DNA of 64,000 nucleotides, taken from positions 203,714 to 267,713 of the forward strand of contig NZ_JXAL01000026.1 in NCBI RefSeq assembly GCF_000829465.1, written 5' to 3'. This document shows positions 16,890-24,971 of the stretch, piece by piece. The notes under the pieces were generated by a model. The model was not told where the DNA came from. It saw only the letters and a program-made list of their open reading frames with translations, and searched no databases. Source of the DNA: Cohnella kolymensis. Lineage in GTDB: Bacteria; Bacillota; Bacilli; Paenibacillales; Paenibacillaceae. Numbering within the stretch: position 1 is the first letter of the stretch; every line of letters starts with the position of its first letter. The translations under genes were made by a program, and so were the position numbers.

Positions 16890-17805
16890 TGGGAGCCCCC
16901 TGCGAATGACGGTGGTTTGCTTCCGTCGGCATCCGCACAGCCGCTTCAAGTAACGGCACATTGCATACTGCGTGATAAGCGACGGACTTGTCCTTTTCCC
17001 GCGGGAGAACGAACAGACCCAGCTTTCCTGTCTTCAATCCAAGCTTGGCCAGCGGAAGCAGGAGCGGATCCCCTTCGTCCCGAAACACGCCAAGTCTTGT
17101 AGAAAGGTCATGCAGGATCGCTTGGCGCTGGCCCAAATTGGAAAGCGTCACTCTCGCATTGTCATTTTTGGGGTGCAAAATAAAGCCTAGCCCTTCCTCT
17201 TCGATGATTTTCCGATTTTCTTCCAACCCTACGTTCATAATATAGACGTCTCCGACAAACAGATTCGGCCCGTCCAGCTTCACCGGCGCCATCTCAATAA
17301 TCGCAATGTGCTGAATGCTTTTCCCTCTCCTGAAAAAATGCACTAAGAGCAGCGACAGAAGTCCGGCGATAAGCCCCGCAATCCAGGATATCGTCATCGA
17401 AGCAAGGCTGGTCAGAAAAGCGGCGAAGATCGCCAAGTAATTGCGGCCTTCGAACACCACCGCAATCCCTTCAATGTATGCGGCTCCCCTGGGCACCAGC
17501 TCGTACTTATCGATCGCGTTCAGGGTGGTGCGCTCCATATTTCTGACTTCGCGGAATTGCTGGGCGGCGAGAGAAAGAAAAGTAATGGCCGTGTAATCCT
17601 TGTGATATAAGGCAGGGACGGCAACGGCCCCCAGAGCGCCCGCGATAAGCCCGAGAGCCAAGTGAACGATTTTGCCGTGGGGATAGGCCGGATATTGCCT
17701 ATAATCGCTCCGGAGCATCATTAATCGTGCGATCAGTCCGAATGCTGTGCCGAAGATGACGCTTGCGTAATCCTCGTATTTATTCAGCCATTCTATAATG
17801 ATCAT
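16882..17805 (-). CDS. YIEGIA family membrane protein (YphB-like)
   Basis: This 307-residue protein has the name-giving motif AAYIEGIAVVFEGRNYLAI and several hydrophobic segments in the first half, followed by a soluble C-terminal half with IEMAPVKLDGPNLFVGDVYI. The family is tied to endospore formers and sits next to yphA in B. subtilis. The function is not known to me; the pairing with a small capping subunit suggests a membrane complex. The ATG at 17805 has AGGAGGGG upstream and overlaps the stop of the yphA-like gene (ATGA). The three genes form a tight operon between der and the S1-domain gene. Confidence 0.8.
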   Translation of the reverse strand: MIIIEWLNKYEDYASVIFGTAFGLIARLMMLRSDYRQYPAYPHGKIVHLALGLIAGALGAVAVPALYHKDYTAITFLSLAAQQFREVRNMERTTLNAIDKYELVPRGAAYIEGIAVVFEGRNYLAIFAAFLTSLASMTISWIAGLIAGLLSLLLVHFFRRGKSIQHIAIIEMAPVKLDGPNLFVGDVYIMNVGLEENRKIIEEEGLGFILHPKNDNARVTLSNLGQRQAILHDLSTRLGVFRDEGDPLLLPLAKLGLKTGKLGLFVLPREKDKSVAYHAVCNVPLLEAAVRMPTEANHRHSQGAPNG

Positions 17806-18428
17806 CGCTGTTCCCCTCCTCTGAGACCCGCCTTCCAGCCTCGCTTGCGCGCTTGCGAAGCGAGAATCCGCACCGATACCGACCATAAACGCGCAAAAAT
17901 GACCGCAATCCACCAGCCTTCCAGCCATTGGGAGGATTCACCCCAGATTAGCGGCTCCCAAGCGGATCGAGCGAATGTGCCGACGATCTCGCCAATGAAC
18001 AGTGCGGTCGAAATCGTCATGATTTGTTCCGGCGCATTACGCAGAAATACGCCGGCAAGCCCGCCGATCAGAACAGCGCCGGCCCACGAAGGATAATAGG
18101 CAGCCATGCCTGATGGGAAATCCGCAACCCGGTTTAACAAGAGATGGACTGCGCCGAGAAGAACGCCTGCCGATACCGCCGCCCACCTTCTTGAAGAATC
18201 TAATCTGAAGGCCAATGCGGTCACAGCCGCAACAGTCCAGATCATCGCGCCGTTAATCGTGAGAGAAGGGGAAATATGCGGATTGAAGCGAACCGCAAAC
18301 GGCCATCCCGCGAGGTAAATCGCGACCGCCCGCTCCGGAATGTCCTCTGCCGCCTCTTCCCGCCAGCCGCTCCACCATAGAATCGCCGTTGAGGTCCATA
18401 GGAACATGGCGCCAAATACGGGAGACAT
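17802..18428 (-). CDS. YphA-like multi-pass membrane protein
   Basis: This is a 208-residue protein with about six hydrophobic segments (for example MSPVFGAMFLWTSTAILWW, GAMIWTVAAVTALAF and GAVLIGGLAGVFL) and a basic C-terminus, KRGWKAGLRGGEQR. Size, topology and position between the S1-domain gene and the YIEGIA gene fit B. subtilis YphA, of unknown function. The ATG at 18428 has GGAGGTGGAGGG upstream. A perfect CATACTA lies shortly before it, as in sigma-G promoters, but without a good -35. It overlaps the YIEGIA gene by four bases. Confidence 0.7.
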   Translation of the reverse strand: MSPVFGAMFLWTSTAILWWSGWREEAAEDIPERAVAIYLAGWPFAVRFNPHISPSLTINGAMIWTVAAVTALAFRLDSSRRWAAVSAGVLLGAVHLLLNRVADFPSGMAAYYPSWAGAVLIGGLAGVFLRNAPEQIMTISTALFIGEIVGTFARSAWEPLIWGESSQWLEGWWIAVIFARLWSVSVRILASQARKRGWKAGLRGGEQR

Positions 18429-18501
18429 CCCTCCACCTCCTCGGTTTAGTATGACCCGGAAAGAAAGGAAACTACGGCCTTTGAAGCATTTCATGGAATA
18501 C

Positions 18502-18526
18502 AAAAAAACCCGCCGTAATGGCGGGT
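18502..18526 (-). terminator. Terminator after the S1-domain gene
   Basis: On the minus strand ACCCGCC-ATTAC-GGCGGGT is followed by TTTTTT, about 35 bases past the stop codon. Confidence 0.9.
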
Positions 18527-18560
18527 CTTCGAAACATGAAATGACTTGAAAAAGCTCAGG

Positions 18561-19766
18561 TTACTTGAATTTGCTCAGCTTGTCGCCGAATTTCTCGCCC
18601 AGGTTAAAGCTCATGCTTTCAGGAGCGGGAATGTTGGATTCTTCCTTGCGTTCGCGAGGCGCGCGCTCCGGACGGGCAGGTGCTTCTTCCGTTTCCTTGA
18701 TGGAAAGGGAGACGCGCTTCTCGCCAGGGTTGAAGTCAAGTACCTTGGCCTGAACTTCTTGTCCTTCCTTCAACACCTCATGCGGAGTCGCAATGTGCCG
18801 GTGAGCGATTTGCGAAATATGAACCAAGCCTTCGACACCGGGGGCAATTTCGACGAATGCGCCGAAGCTTACCAGACGTTTCACGACACCGGTGACGATA
18901 TCACCTGGGTTGAACTGTCCGGAAGCGTTATCCCATGGACCCGGTTGGGCTGCTTTGATACTAAGCGAAATTTTGCCGAGCGATGGATCGACTTTAAGTA
19001 CTTTTACTTTAACGCTTTGGCCTTCCGATACGACATCCGCCGGATGCGCGACGTGCTGCCAAGCCATCTCGGAAACGTGGACCAAGCCGTCGATGCCGCC
19101 GATATCGACGAATGCCCCGAATGGGGTCAGACGCTGAACAGTGCCTTCCAGCACTTGACCCGGCTGCAAAGAACCCATAATTTGCTGCTTCTGGGTTTCA
19201 TATTCCGCATCGAGCACGTCTTTGGCGGACAGGATGACCTTGTTGTTCTCCCGGTCTAGTTCCTTGACTTTCACTTTTAATGAACGGCCTTTATAACTGC
19301 TGAAATCCTCTACGAAGTGGCGCTCAACCATAGACGCCGGGATAAAGCCGCGTACGCCTACATCAGCCACCAGTCCGCCTTTAACGACATCCGTTATCGT
19401 GACTTCGAATGCCTCGCCCTTCTCGAACTTCGCCTGCAACTCGTCCCAGGCGCGCGGGCTGTCCACTTGGCGCTTGGACAGAACGAGCGATTCTTTTTCG
19501 TCGTTGATGCTGACGATCTTTGCTTCTACTTCCTGGCCGACTTGAACGGCATCGGCGGCATTCTCCAAATTGACGGACGACAGCTCGCGAAGCGGAATCA
19601 CGCCGTCGTATTTATATCCAAGGCTGACGAACGCTTGGTTATCTTCGATTTTTACGACCGTGCCTTTCACGGTATCCCCTTTTTTCAAGGTGACTACATT
19701 CTCCATCGTGTCTTGGCCGGCCGTATCGGCGGCTGCCGTTTCCTGGACATTGGTTTCTTCAGACAT
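18561..19766 (-). CDS. ypfD: S1 RNA-binding domain protein (YpfD, 30S S1-like)
   Basis: This 401-residue protein has four S1 domains in tandem, starting near residues 28, 115, 198 and 285. Each has the family beta-barrel phrases, such as GYKYDGVIPLREL, RGFIPASMVERHF, IDGLVHVSEMAWQHV and VEGLVHISQIAHRHI. The tail (about 365-401) is charged and ends FGDKLSKFK. Bacillota with this short form lack the six-domain S1 of E. coli; it binds mRNA or ribosomes but is not needed for all translation. It starts with ATG behind GAGGAGG and lies downstream of cmk and plsC, as ypfD lies near cmk in B. subtilis. Its leader contains an inverted repeat at 19799-19828. Confidence 0.92.
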   Translation of the reverse strand: MSEETNVQETAAADTAGQDTMENVVTLKKGDTVKGTVVKIEDNQAFVSLGYKYDGVIPLRELSSVNLENAADAVQVGQEVEAKIVSINDEKESLVLSKRQVDSPRAWDELQAKFEKGEAFEVTITDVVKGGLVADVGVRGFIPASMVERHFVEDFSSYKGRSLKVKVKELDRENNKVILSAKDVLDAEYETQKQQIMGSLQPGQVLEGTVQRLTPFGAFVDIGGIDGLVHVSEMAWQHVAHPADVVSEGQSVKVKVLKVDPSLGKISLSIKAAQPGPWDNASGQFNPGDIVTGVVKRLVSFGAFVEIAPGVEGLVHISQIAHRHIATPHEVLKEGQEVQAKVLDFNPGEKRVSLSIKETEEAPARPERAPRERKEESNIPAPESMSFNLGEKFGDKLSKFK

Positions 19767-19908
19767 GTGAAATTACCTCCTCAGTTCTACCCCAACTTTA
19801 TTTAAACCCGCGTCTTGCGGTGCTTAAATCTTCTTTACCCGAATAAATGAGAACCAAATAATGCCTATAGTATGAGGGATTATTGCCGTAATCATGCATA
19901 AAAGGCGA

Positions 19909-20496
19909 TTACTGTGCGGGCCGGCCGGTTCTCAGCATCTCTGCGATCCGGGACATGATCAATTCCGTCGCTTGCTCCATACTTTCGGTCGTCCCTTGTT
20001 CCGCGAAAGGCGTCATATCAATGGGTGCCCCGTAAACGGCAATCATCTTGCGAAAAGGGCGATAGTCTCCGACCAAGGCTACCGGAACGACCATCGCCTT
20101 GGATCTGACAGCCATCGAGACGGCTCCTCTTTTGCCCATGCCGAGCGATTCGTTGCGGGTGCCTTCAGGAAAGATGCCCATCACGTGACCTTCCTGCAAT
20201 AGGGAGATGGCCGTTCTAATCGCTTCTTTGCTGACTCCGCCGCGTTTGACCGGGAACGCGCCTATCGCTTTGATAAGCGGCCCGAGCAAAGGAACGGTAA
20301 ACAATTCGGCCTTCGCCATATAATGAACCTTGCGGGGTACCCATGCCCCCATCGTGATGGGATCCAGCAAGCTTTTATGGTTGCTGCAAAGAATGACGGG
20401 ACCGGTGTGCGGTATATTCGAAATACCCCGCGCCTCAAGCCTGTAAACGACCATAAACAAGATACGGGCTAACAGCCGGCAAAAACGATATATCAT
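19909..20496 (-). CDS. plsC: 1-acyl-sn-glycerol-3-phosphate acyltransferase
   Basis: This 195-residue LPLAT-family enzyme acylates lysophosphatidate to phosphatidate. The catalytic box I is NHKSLLDP (H-x4-D, about residues 39-46). The block FPEGTRNESLG with the substrate-binding EGTR is at about 115-125, and VPVALVG follows. An N-terminal hydrophobic stretch should anchor it to the membrane. The start lies three bases after the cmk stop, so the genes are co-transcribed. With plsY and gpsA nearby, three enzymes of early phospholipid synthesis are encoded within 7 kb. Confidence 0.92.
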   Translation of the reverse strand: MIYRFCRLLARILFMVVYRLEARGISNIPHTGPVILCSNHKSLLDPITMGAWVPRKVHYMAKAELFTVPLLGPLIKAIGAFPVKRGGVSKEAIRTAISLLQEGHVMGIFPEGTRNESLGMGKRGAVSMAVRSKAMVVPVALVGDYRPFRKMIAVYGAPIDMTPFAEQGTTESMEQATELIMSRIAEMLRTGRPAQ

Positions 20497-20499
20497 AAT

Positions 20500-21204
20500 T
20501 TACTTCTCCTCCGCCGAAATGGTTCTCGCAATCGCAAGTGCCCAAGTGACGATTTGCCCGGCGACCTCGTCCGCCGATTTGCCGGTGGAGTCGAGCACAC
20601 GAGCGTCGGGGGCGCAAAGGAGGGGAGCAATTTCCCGTTCTTGATCCAGCCGATCGCGTTCCGCGATTTCCTTTTCCAATTGTTCCAGCGAGATTCCCGG
20701 ATCGGGTCCAAGCTCCAGAAACCGGCGTTTGGCGCGTTCTATCGAACTCGCCGTCAGGAAAACCTTCAACTCCGCATCGGGAAGCACATGGGTGCCGATA
20801 TCACGGCCGTCCATGACCACACCCTTCTGCTTCGCCATGCGCCGCTGAAGATCGGCCATACGATGGCGGACGGCTTCGATCCGCGCAAAATGCGACACGT
20901 TACGATTCACATCTAACGAACGAAGCCGGGTGCTGACATCTTCTCCGTCAACAAGCACGCGCTGGCTGTCCGACCCGGGGAGAAGCTCGATATCGAGTTC
21001 GTTCGCCAGAGCGGCGACGCGTTCCTCGTCTTCATTAGACATTCCTTGTTCCAATGCCCTCAGCGTGACGGCCCGATACATCGCGCCAGTGTCCACATAA
21101 ATATATTGAAGGGCTTGAGCCGCCAGTCTGGCAACCGTACTCTTGCCGGCACCGGCCGGTCCGTCAATGGCAATATTGATCCGTTCAGCTGATGGAAAAT
21201 TCAT
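20500..21204 (-). CDS. cmk: Cytidylate kinase
   Basis: This 234-residue enzyme phosphorylates CMP and dCMP. The P-loop is DGPAGAGKST (about residues 14-23). The substrate-binding region has VDTGAMYRAVTL and MDGRDIGTHVLPDAELKVFLTAS, and the lid follows. Length is normal for the type I family. An AGGAGG lies about 14 bases before the ATG, a little far. It is followed after three bases by plsC and then by the S1-domain gene, an order close to cmk-ypfD in B. subtilis. Confidence 0.96.
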   Translation of the reverse strand: MNFPSAERINIAIDGPAGAGKSTVARLAAQALQYIYVDTGAMYRAVTLRALEQGMSNEDEERVAALANELDIELLPGSDSQRVLVDGEDVSTRLRSLDVNRNVSHFARIEAVRHRMADLQRRMAKQKGVVMDGRDIGTHVLPDAELKVFLTASSIERAKRRFLELGPDPGISLEQLEKEIAERDRLDQEREIAPLLCAPDARVLDSTGKSADEVAGQIVTWALAIARTISAEEK

Positions 21205-21252
21205 GAAAGAACGACTGGCCTCCTACTTGCTGCAAACGAAGATGTCAGGAAG

Positions 21253-21277
21253 AAAAAATAGGCAGGCTATAGCCTGC
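21253..21277 (-). terminator. Terminator between ypfB-like gene and cmk
   Basis: On the minus strand the perfect palindrome GCAGGCTATAGCCTGC is followed by CTATTTTTTCTT. It is nearly the same hairpin as the one after mtrB. Confidence 0.75.
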
Positions 21278-21334
21278 TGTAATTGAGCAAATTATACCAC
21301 ACGAAAAAGCGAGATGCAAAAACGGGAGATGTCG

Positions 21335-21541
21335 TCACTTGGCCGGTCGAGGGTGATAGGGGACTCCTTCGGAGGCGTCCGTCGTGGTGACCCGCTCCCG
21401 CACGGAAGGAAATTGGAGGAGTCCTTGAGAGACCGTCAGCAGCACTGCTAGAATGATGATCCATCTCACAAGAAGCCGTTCGAGACGATCCGACCAAGTG
21501 ACGAAATCCATTTGTTTGGTTTTGTCAAACCTATTTCGCAT
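21335..21541 (-). CDS. YpfB-like small membrane protein (DUF5359 type)
   Basis: This 68-residue protein has one membrane helix (WIIILAVLLTVSQGLLQF, about 27-44) between a basic N-terminus containing DRLERLLVR and a short polar tail. Size, single helix and position between ypeB and cmk fit B. subtilis YpfB, of unknown function. It stands alone between two hairpins, so it may be its own transcription unit. A shine-Dalgarno-like GGAGAGGAG lies upstream of the ATG. Confidence 0.65.
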   Translation of the reverse strand: MRNRFDKTKQMDFVTWSDRLERLLVRWIIILAVLLTVSQGLLQFPSVRERVTTTDASEGVPYHPRPAK

Positions 21542-21613
21542 CTGATTGTATGTACTCCTCTCCTGCCATGCGGAGGTAATTTGATATAGGCAAAAGCTGC
21601 TGGAATGGAAATG

Positions 21614-21663
21614 GCTTCGCCCTGCATGGAGCCGGCAAGCCGGCTGTCACATGAGGGCGAAGC
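21614..21663 (-). terminator. Hairpin downstream of ypeB
   Basis: A perfect 10-bp stem (GCTTCGCCCT with AGGGCGAAGC) encloses a second hairpin (AGCCGG-CAAG-CCGGCT). It lies 18 bases past the ypeB stop. No strong T-run follows, so it may be a stabilising rather than a terminating structure. Confidence 0.5.
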
Positions 21664-21680
21664 GCTTGAGGATAGACTTC

Positions 21681-23042
21681 TTATCGGTAAATCGGGCTTG
21701 CAGACTCGGGAATGTCTTCGACCATTTCTTCGATTCCCGTGCTGGCGTTCATATAAATCCGGTATCGATGTCCGTTGATCCGTCCGACGAACTCATGGCA
21801 CAGCACCGGCTGACGCATGTCGTTCTCAATAACGGCAAGCGCATAGTCCTGCACTTTGAAATCCGGGTTCAATCCTTTCTGAACCTGCTCCTTCTTCATC
21901 TGAGGCCGGCCGGCGGCCGATGCTGCCGATTTGGGACCGAAGACGTGATCCTGAGCTTGAAGTCCGACGACTTCGCCGTTATCCAGCGCGACTCGAACGG
22001 TCACTTTGTCCGGATATATACGTACGCCGTCCTTGCTGCCGGTGAAAGTGAATACCGCAACATGATCATACTGGTCATATGTCACGGGAGTCATTTCTTT
22101 ATAGTCGTGACGGACAAGAAATTGCGATGCCTTGTTCCTCGCGGTATCGAAATTGATGTTGGCGGATGCCACACTGCGGGGATTCATGTACCAAAGAAGA
22201 TGTCCCCCTTTACGGGTATAATCCATCTGGACATTCGAGCTGCCGCCGTTGACCGTTACGGAGTACGCGGGAAGATCGGTTTTTTTACCGCTCTCCGTCA
22301 CTTTAACTCCGGTGCCTGCGCCTTCCCGGCGGCCGAGGAAAGCGAGTGCCCGGGCTTTGATTTCCTGAGGCGTCATGTCCCGTCCCGTTAAACCGTCGGC
22401 GGACAGCTTGCGATCCGTCGACATCGCCGACGGGCTCCACTCGTTCTCGGGATACGAGCCGAGCTGCTTGTCGACGGTGCGGAAGCCGTCGATGATCGTA
22501 TTGTCATGCGGTGTGTTTTCCGTCGCCATGGCCACCTCGACATCCATCCACCTCAGCCGATTATTAATGACCGCATCCTGGATCTGTCCGAGCTGCTTGG
22601 TCACGGTATCGGAAGTCGCATATAAAGACTTCATCGTTTTCATTTCTTCAGGCGACAACGGTTGTTTGGCGAGATCGCGTATTGACGCCCGGTAAGCGAA
22701 ATTGGATGCCCTTGACAGGAATTGCTCCGCTTTATTGAAAGGCAGTAGCGCGAGCGGCAGCTGATTCACTTCATTCTGGGCCTGGCTTGTTAGCCTCCAT
22801 ACGTTGGCCAGTCCTTTTCTGTGCATTCCTTGCGAATCCGAGGATACGGCGAGTGTCTGCCCAAGCTCGTCATGCAGTCGGTTCATATGATGGGTCAAAT
22901 CGTGAAATGCGCGCTGATACTGGTTTTCCGCTTTGATGAGCACTGAGTTTTTATCCTGATGCTCCTGGTACCCCCAGAATATGGCGCCGAGGAACAAGAT
23001 CGCGGTTACCGGAAACAAAATCGCACTTATGCGAGCATACAT
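21681..23042 (-). CDS. ypeB: Germination protein YpeB
   Basis: This 453-residue protein has an N-terminal membrane segment (ILFPVTAILFLGAIFWGY, about 8-25), a helical middle part (about 40-210) and a C-terminal PepSY-type region with QEIKARALAFLGRREG and VRVALDNGEVVGLQAQD. In B. subtilis YpeB protects and localises the cortex-lytic enzyme SleB in the dormant spore. Here sleB is not the upstream neighbour: a 52-residue zinc-ribbon gene lies between ypeB and prsW. Length is normal. The start ATG has AAAGGGGACGG upstream and a sigma-G-like promoter lies about 45 bases before it. Confidence 0.93.
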   Translation of the reverse strand: MYARISAILFPVTAILFLGAIFWGYQEHQDKNSVLIKAENQYQRAFHDLTHHMNRLHDELGQTLAVSSDSQGMHRKGLANVWRLTSQAQNEVNQLPLALLPFNKAEQFLSRASNFAYRASIRDLAKQPLSPEEMKTMKSLYATSDTVTKQLGQIQDAVINNRLRWMDVEVAMATENTPHDNTIIDGFRTVDKQLGSYPENEWSPSAMSTDRKLSADGLTGRDMTPQEIKARALAFLGRREGAGTGVKVTESGKKTDLPAYSVTVNGGSSNVQMDYTRKGGHLLWYMNPRSVASANINFDTARNKASQFLVRHDYKEMTPVTYDQYDHVAVFTFTGSKDGVRIYPDKVTVRVALDNGEVVGLQAQDHVFGPKSAASAAGRPQMKKEQVQKGLNPDFKVQDYALAVIENDMRQPVLCHEFVGRINGHRYRIYMNASTGIEEMVEDIPESASPIYR

Positions 23043-23082
23043 AAAAAGCCGTCCCCTTTCATTCCAAAACTCGGTATGCCCT

Positions 23083-23112
23083 TAGTTTGGGAAGAAGGTT
23101 CCGGCTTTATTC
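23083..23112 (-). promoter_or_regulatory. Sigma-G promoter candidate for ypeB
   Basis: On the minus strand GAATA, an 18-base spacer and CAAACTA fit GHATR-N18-CATNHTA with one mismatch. B. subtilis ypeB is a forespore gene, so the class fits. Confidence 0.45.
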
Positions 23113-23140
23113 GCACTCGCGAGGAAACTGTGCAATACGG

Positions 23141-23299
23141 CTACGCCTCATTTTCCTCTACGTCGAAGTCGTCCAGGTTGCTGCATAAACATTGCTTGAA
23201 TCCGGTGTCAATTCGTCCCCGTTCCTTACGGCCGCGAAGCACGAACTTTTCGTTGCACCGCCTGCATCGAATAGTAACCTTCACTCGCTGAGCCGACAT
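23141..23299 (-). CDS. Small zinc-ribbon-like protein, 52 residues
   Basis: A short frame begins at an ATG at 23299 with a strong GGGGGAG site six bases upstream and ends in TAG. The product has CRRC at residues 12-15 and CLC near residues 42-44, four cysteines spaced like a small zinc ribbon. It has a basic middle (RGRKERGR) and an acidic end (DDFDVEENEA). It probably binds zinc and perhaps nucleic acid; I do not know the family. It occupies the place between prsW and ypeB where B. subtilis has sleB. The good ribosome site, cysteine pairs and tight spacing support a real gene. Confidence 0.65.
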   Translation of the reverse strand: MSAQRVKVTIRCRRCNEKFVLRGRKERGRIDTGFKQCLCSNLDDFDVEENEA

Positions 23300-23353
23300 A
23301 ACGCTCCCCCAGTATGCGATGAATTGTATTTCATCACAGTATGGACGGAATCG

Positions 23354-24049
23354 TCATGATTTAATCTCTTCCTCCCGTTTCAGCAGGCGGAAAGGCGAAC
23401 CGGCGTTCGCGCGATTAACTTTGAGAATGCCGCTGAACCAAAGCAGGCACATAAAAGGAACCACGAGCCAGATCCAGCTGGAAGGCACGCTCAGCATCAT
23501 GAAATCGTATACGCCATGCCAGAAAATCGGCAGCAGAAGCGCAAGCCATAGGTGCAGCTTGATCTTGCGGCCGGCAGAAAATTTGGCGCGGCCTAAAGAA
23601 TAGCCCATGAAGACGCCGAACAGCGCGTGCCCGGAAACCGGGAGCAGCGCCCGCATCATTAACGTCCCGAAATCCGCAGGCTGCAGAAACGTATACATGA
23701 CGTTCTCCAACGTTGCAAACCCGAGCGATACGGCAACGGCGTACACAATTCCATCATAAGGCTCATCAAATTCCGTGTGATTGTATATGATGTGGTACAG
23801 AACGAACCACTTGAAAAACTCTTCGACGCCGGCGGAGATCACGAAGGAGAACGCGAACGGCGAATCTCCCCACAGGAGTGTCAGTCCCCGCTGCACGATC
23901 ATGATCGGCAATACGATCAGAACGCCTGTCAGGAACATCCTCAAAACCATGGGAAGGGGCTCACTGTCGTACCGGTCTTTCCAGTAGAAATAAGCCAATA
24001 AAGCGATGCCGGGCGCTATCGCAGCCGCCAAAACCGACACGAGCAGCAT
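23354..24049 (-). CDS. prsW: PrsW family intramembrane metalloprotease
   Basis: This is a 231-residue protein with about seven membrane helices. It has the PrsW motifs: EEFFKWFVL (the EExxK glutamates), a second block SGHALFGVFMGY with a histidine and a third, FWHGVYDFMM, with HxxxD. In B. subtilis PrsW makes the first cut in the anti-sigma factor RsiW. Its substrate here is unknown, as no sigma-W/RsiW pair is in view. The ATG at 24049 has GGAGGGG eight bases upstream. The position upstream of ypeB is as in B. subtilis apart from the missing sleB. Confidence 0.9.
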   Translation of the reverse strand: MLLVSVLAAAIAPGIALLAYFYWKDRYDSEPLPMVLRMFLTGVLIVLPIMIVQRGLTLLWGDSPFAFSFVISAGVEEFFKWFVLYHIIYNHTEFDEPYDGIVYAVAVSLGFATLENVMYTFLQPADFGTLMMRALLPVSGHALFGVFMGYSLGRAKFSAGRKIKLHLWLALLLPIFWHGVYDFMMLSVPSSWIWLVVPFMCLLWFSGILKVNRANAGSPFRLLKREEEIKS

Positions 24050-24112
24050 CAGGTGTTCCCCTCCTTTCCTTGCTCCATTATAACAGTAATAAGGGTACTT
24101 ATGACTGCCCAT

Positions 24113-24154
24113 AAAAAAAGAACATTTTGCGAAATAAACGCTAACGCAAAATGT
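24113..24154 (-). terminator. Terminator after mecA
   Basis: On the minus strand a perfect 10-bp stem ACATTTTGCG...CGCAAAATGT is followed by TCTTTTTTT. It lies just past the mecA stop and before prsW. Confidence 0.85.
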
Positions 24155-24177
24155 CCCATTGTCTTGTCCGATGCCGA

Positions 24178-24777
24178 TTAATCCGCGAAATGATCTGCCA
24201 GCACCTTAACTGCGTCGGCCGCAATAATCAAATCTCCGTATTCCTCGAGCACTGCCGGGGTGACCGAAGTCGCTTCCCCATACTCAGCCAAAACAGCGAT
24301 TAAAGCATGGTAGCCGGAGCTTTCCAGACCAGCCGGGTCGAAGCATAGAATCCATTGGTTCTGATAACGGTACATTCGGCCCTCTTCGGTCAGATGACCG
24401 GCCAACGTCTTGGCTGCGCCGATGGCGTCTTCGATGTCCCGGAATCGATATATAATGGCTTCGCTTTGTTCAAGCGTAACTTCCATCTCGTAAACTTCTT
24501 CTTCGTCCTCAGCGGTGTTGTCCGCATCCCGTTCAAGCTTGCCCCGCGTAACGATGACCACCATACCTTGAGCCGGCATCGCAAACACTTCGACGGCTAA
24601 CGGGCCCGACGCGTCGAAGCCCAGCTCACTGTACGCTTGATCCATCATCTCGCTGAACAGCTCGTGAACCTTGGGAATCTCCCGCCACATGTCTTCTTTC
24701 TGGATCCCGCGTTCCGTTAAGTCATCGAACGTGAGGAATATCCGAATTTTGTCTTGGCTAAGCCGCTCCATCCTCAT
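24178..24777 (-). CDS. mecA: Adaptor protein MecA
   Basis: This 199-residue protein begins MRMERLSQDKIRIFLTFDDL, the conserved start of MecA. It has an acidic linker (NTAEDEEEVYEMEV, about 85-100) and a C-terminal domain ending DAVKVLADHFAD. MecA hands unfolded or regulatory proteins to the ClpC ATPase and, in B. subtilis, controls the competence factor ComK. The N-terminal domain binds targets and the C-terminal one binds ClpC. The ATG at 24777 has GGAGGATCC upstream. A sigma-A promoter with a palindrome over its -10 lies before it. MecA genes come in paralogues (mecA/ypbH), so it could be the second copy. Confidence 0.9.
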   Translation of the reverse strand: MRMERLSQDKIRIFLTFDDLTERGIQKEDMWREIPKVHELFSEMMDQAYSELGFDASGPLAVEVFAMPAQGMVVIVTRGKLERDADNTAEDEEEVYEMEVTLEQSEAIIYRFRDIEDAIGAAKTLAGHLTEEGRMYRYQNQWILCFDPAGLESSGYHALIAVLAEYGEATSVTPAVLEEYGDLIIAADAVKVLADHFAD

Positions 24778-24816
24778 GTCAGGATCCTCCTTCTGTGGGT
24801 GATAACAGCTTATGAT

Positions 24817-24833
24817 CACGCATATAATGCGTG
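24817..24833. promoter_or_regulatory. Palindrome over the mecA -10 box, possible operator
   Basis: CACGCAT-ATA-ATGCGTG is a perfect 7+7 inverted repeat lying across the -10 region of the mecA promoter. A dimeric repressor bound there would block transcription. No candidate regulator is adjacent. Confidence 0.5.
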
Positions 24834-24852
24834 AATGAATGTTTCTTGTCAA
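24824..24852 (-). promoter_or_regulatory. Sigma-A promoter of mecA
   Basis: On the minus strand a perfect TTGACA, a 17-base spacer and CATTAT lie about 50 bases before the mecA start. Confidence 0.65.
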
Positions 24853-24902
24853 CATGTTATCATTTTCGGAGCCGAAATGCACTAGGGAAAACGACCGCAC
24901 AA

Positions 24903-24949
24903 CGAAAAAACGGCGATCGTGCCTCCGATGAAGGAGCCTCGATCGCCGT
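24903..24949 (-). terminator. Terminator downstream of the 115-residue protein gene
   Basis: A perfect 10-bp stem (ACGGCGATCG with CGATCGCCGT), with an inner CTCC/GGAG stem, is followed by TTTTTT on the minus strand. Confidence 0.85.
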
Positions 24950-24971
24950 CTTTTAATAATAACGGTTTTTA

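Noticed and set aside
18361..18502. Sigma-G promoter for the yphA-YIEGIA operon
   Set aside because: A perfect CATACTA lies shortly before the yphA-like start, but the -35 position does not fit, so it is mentioned only with the gene.
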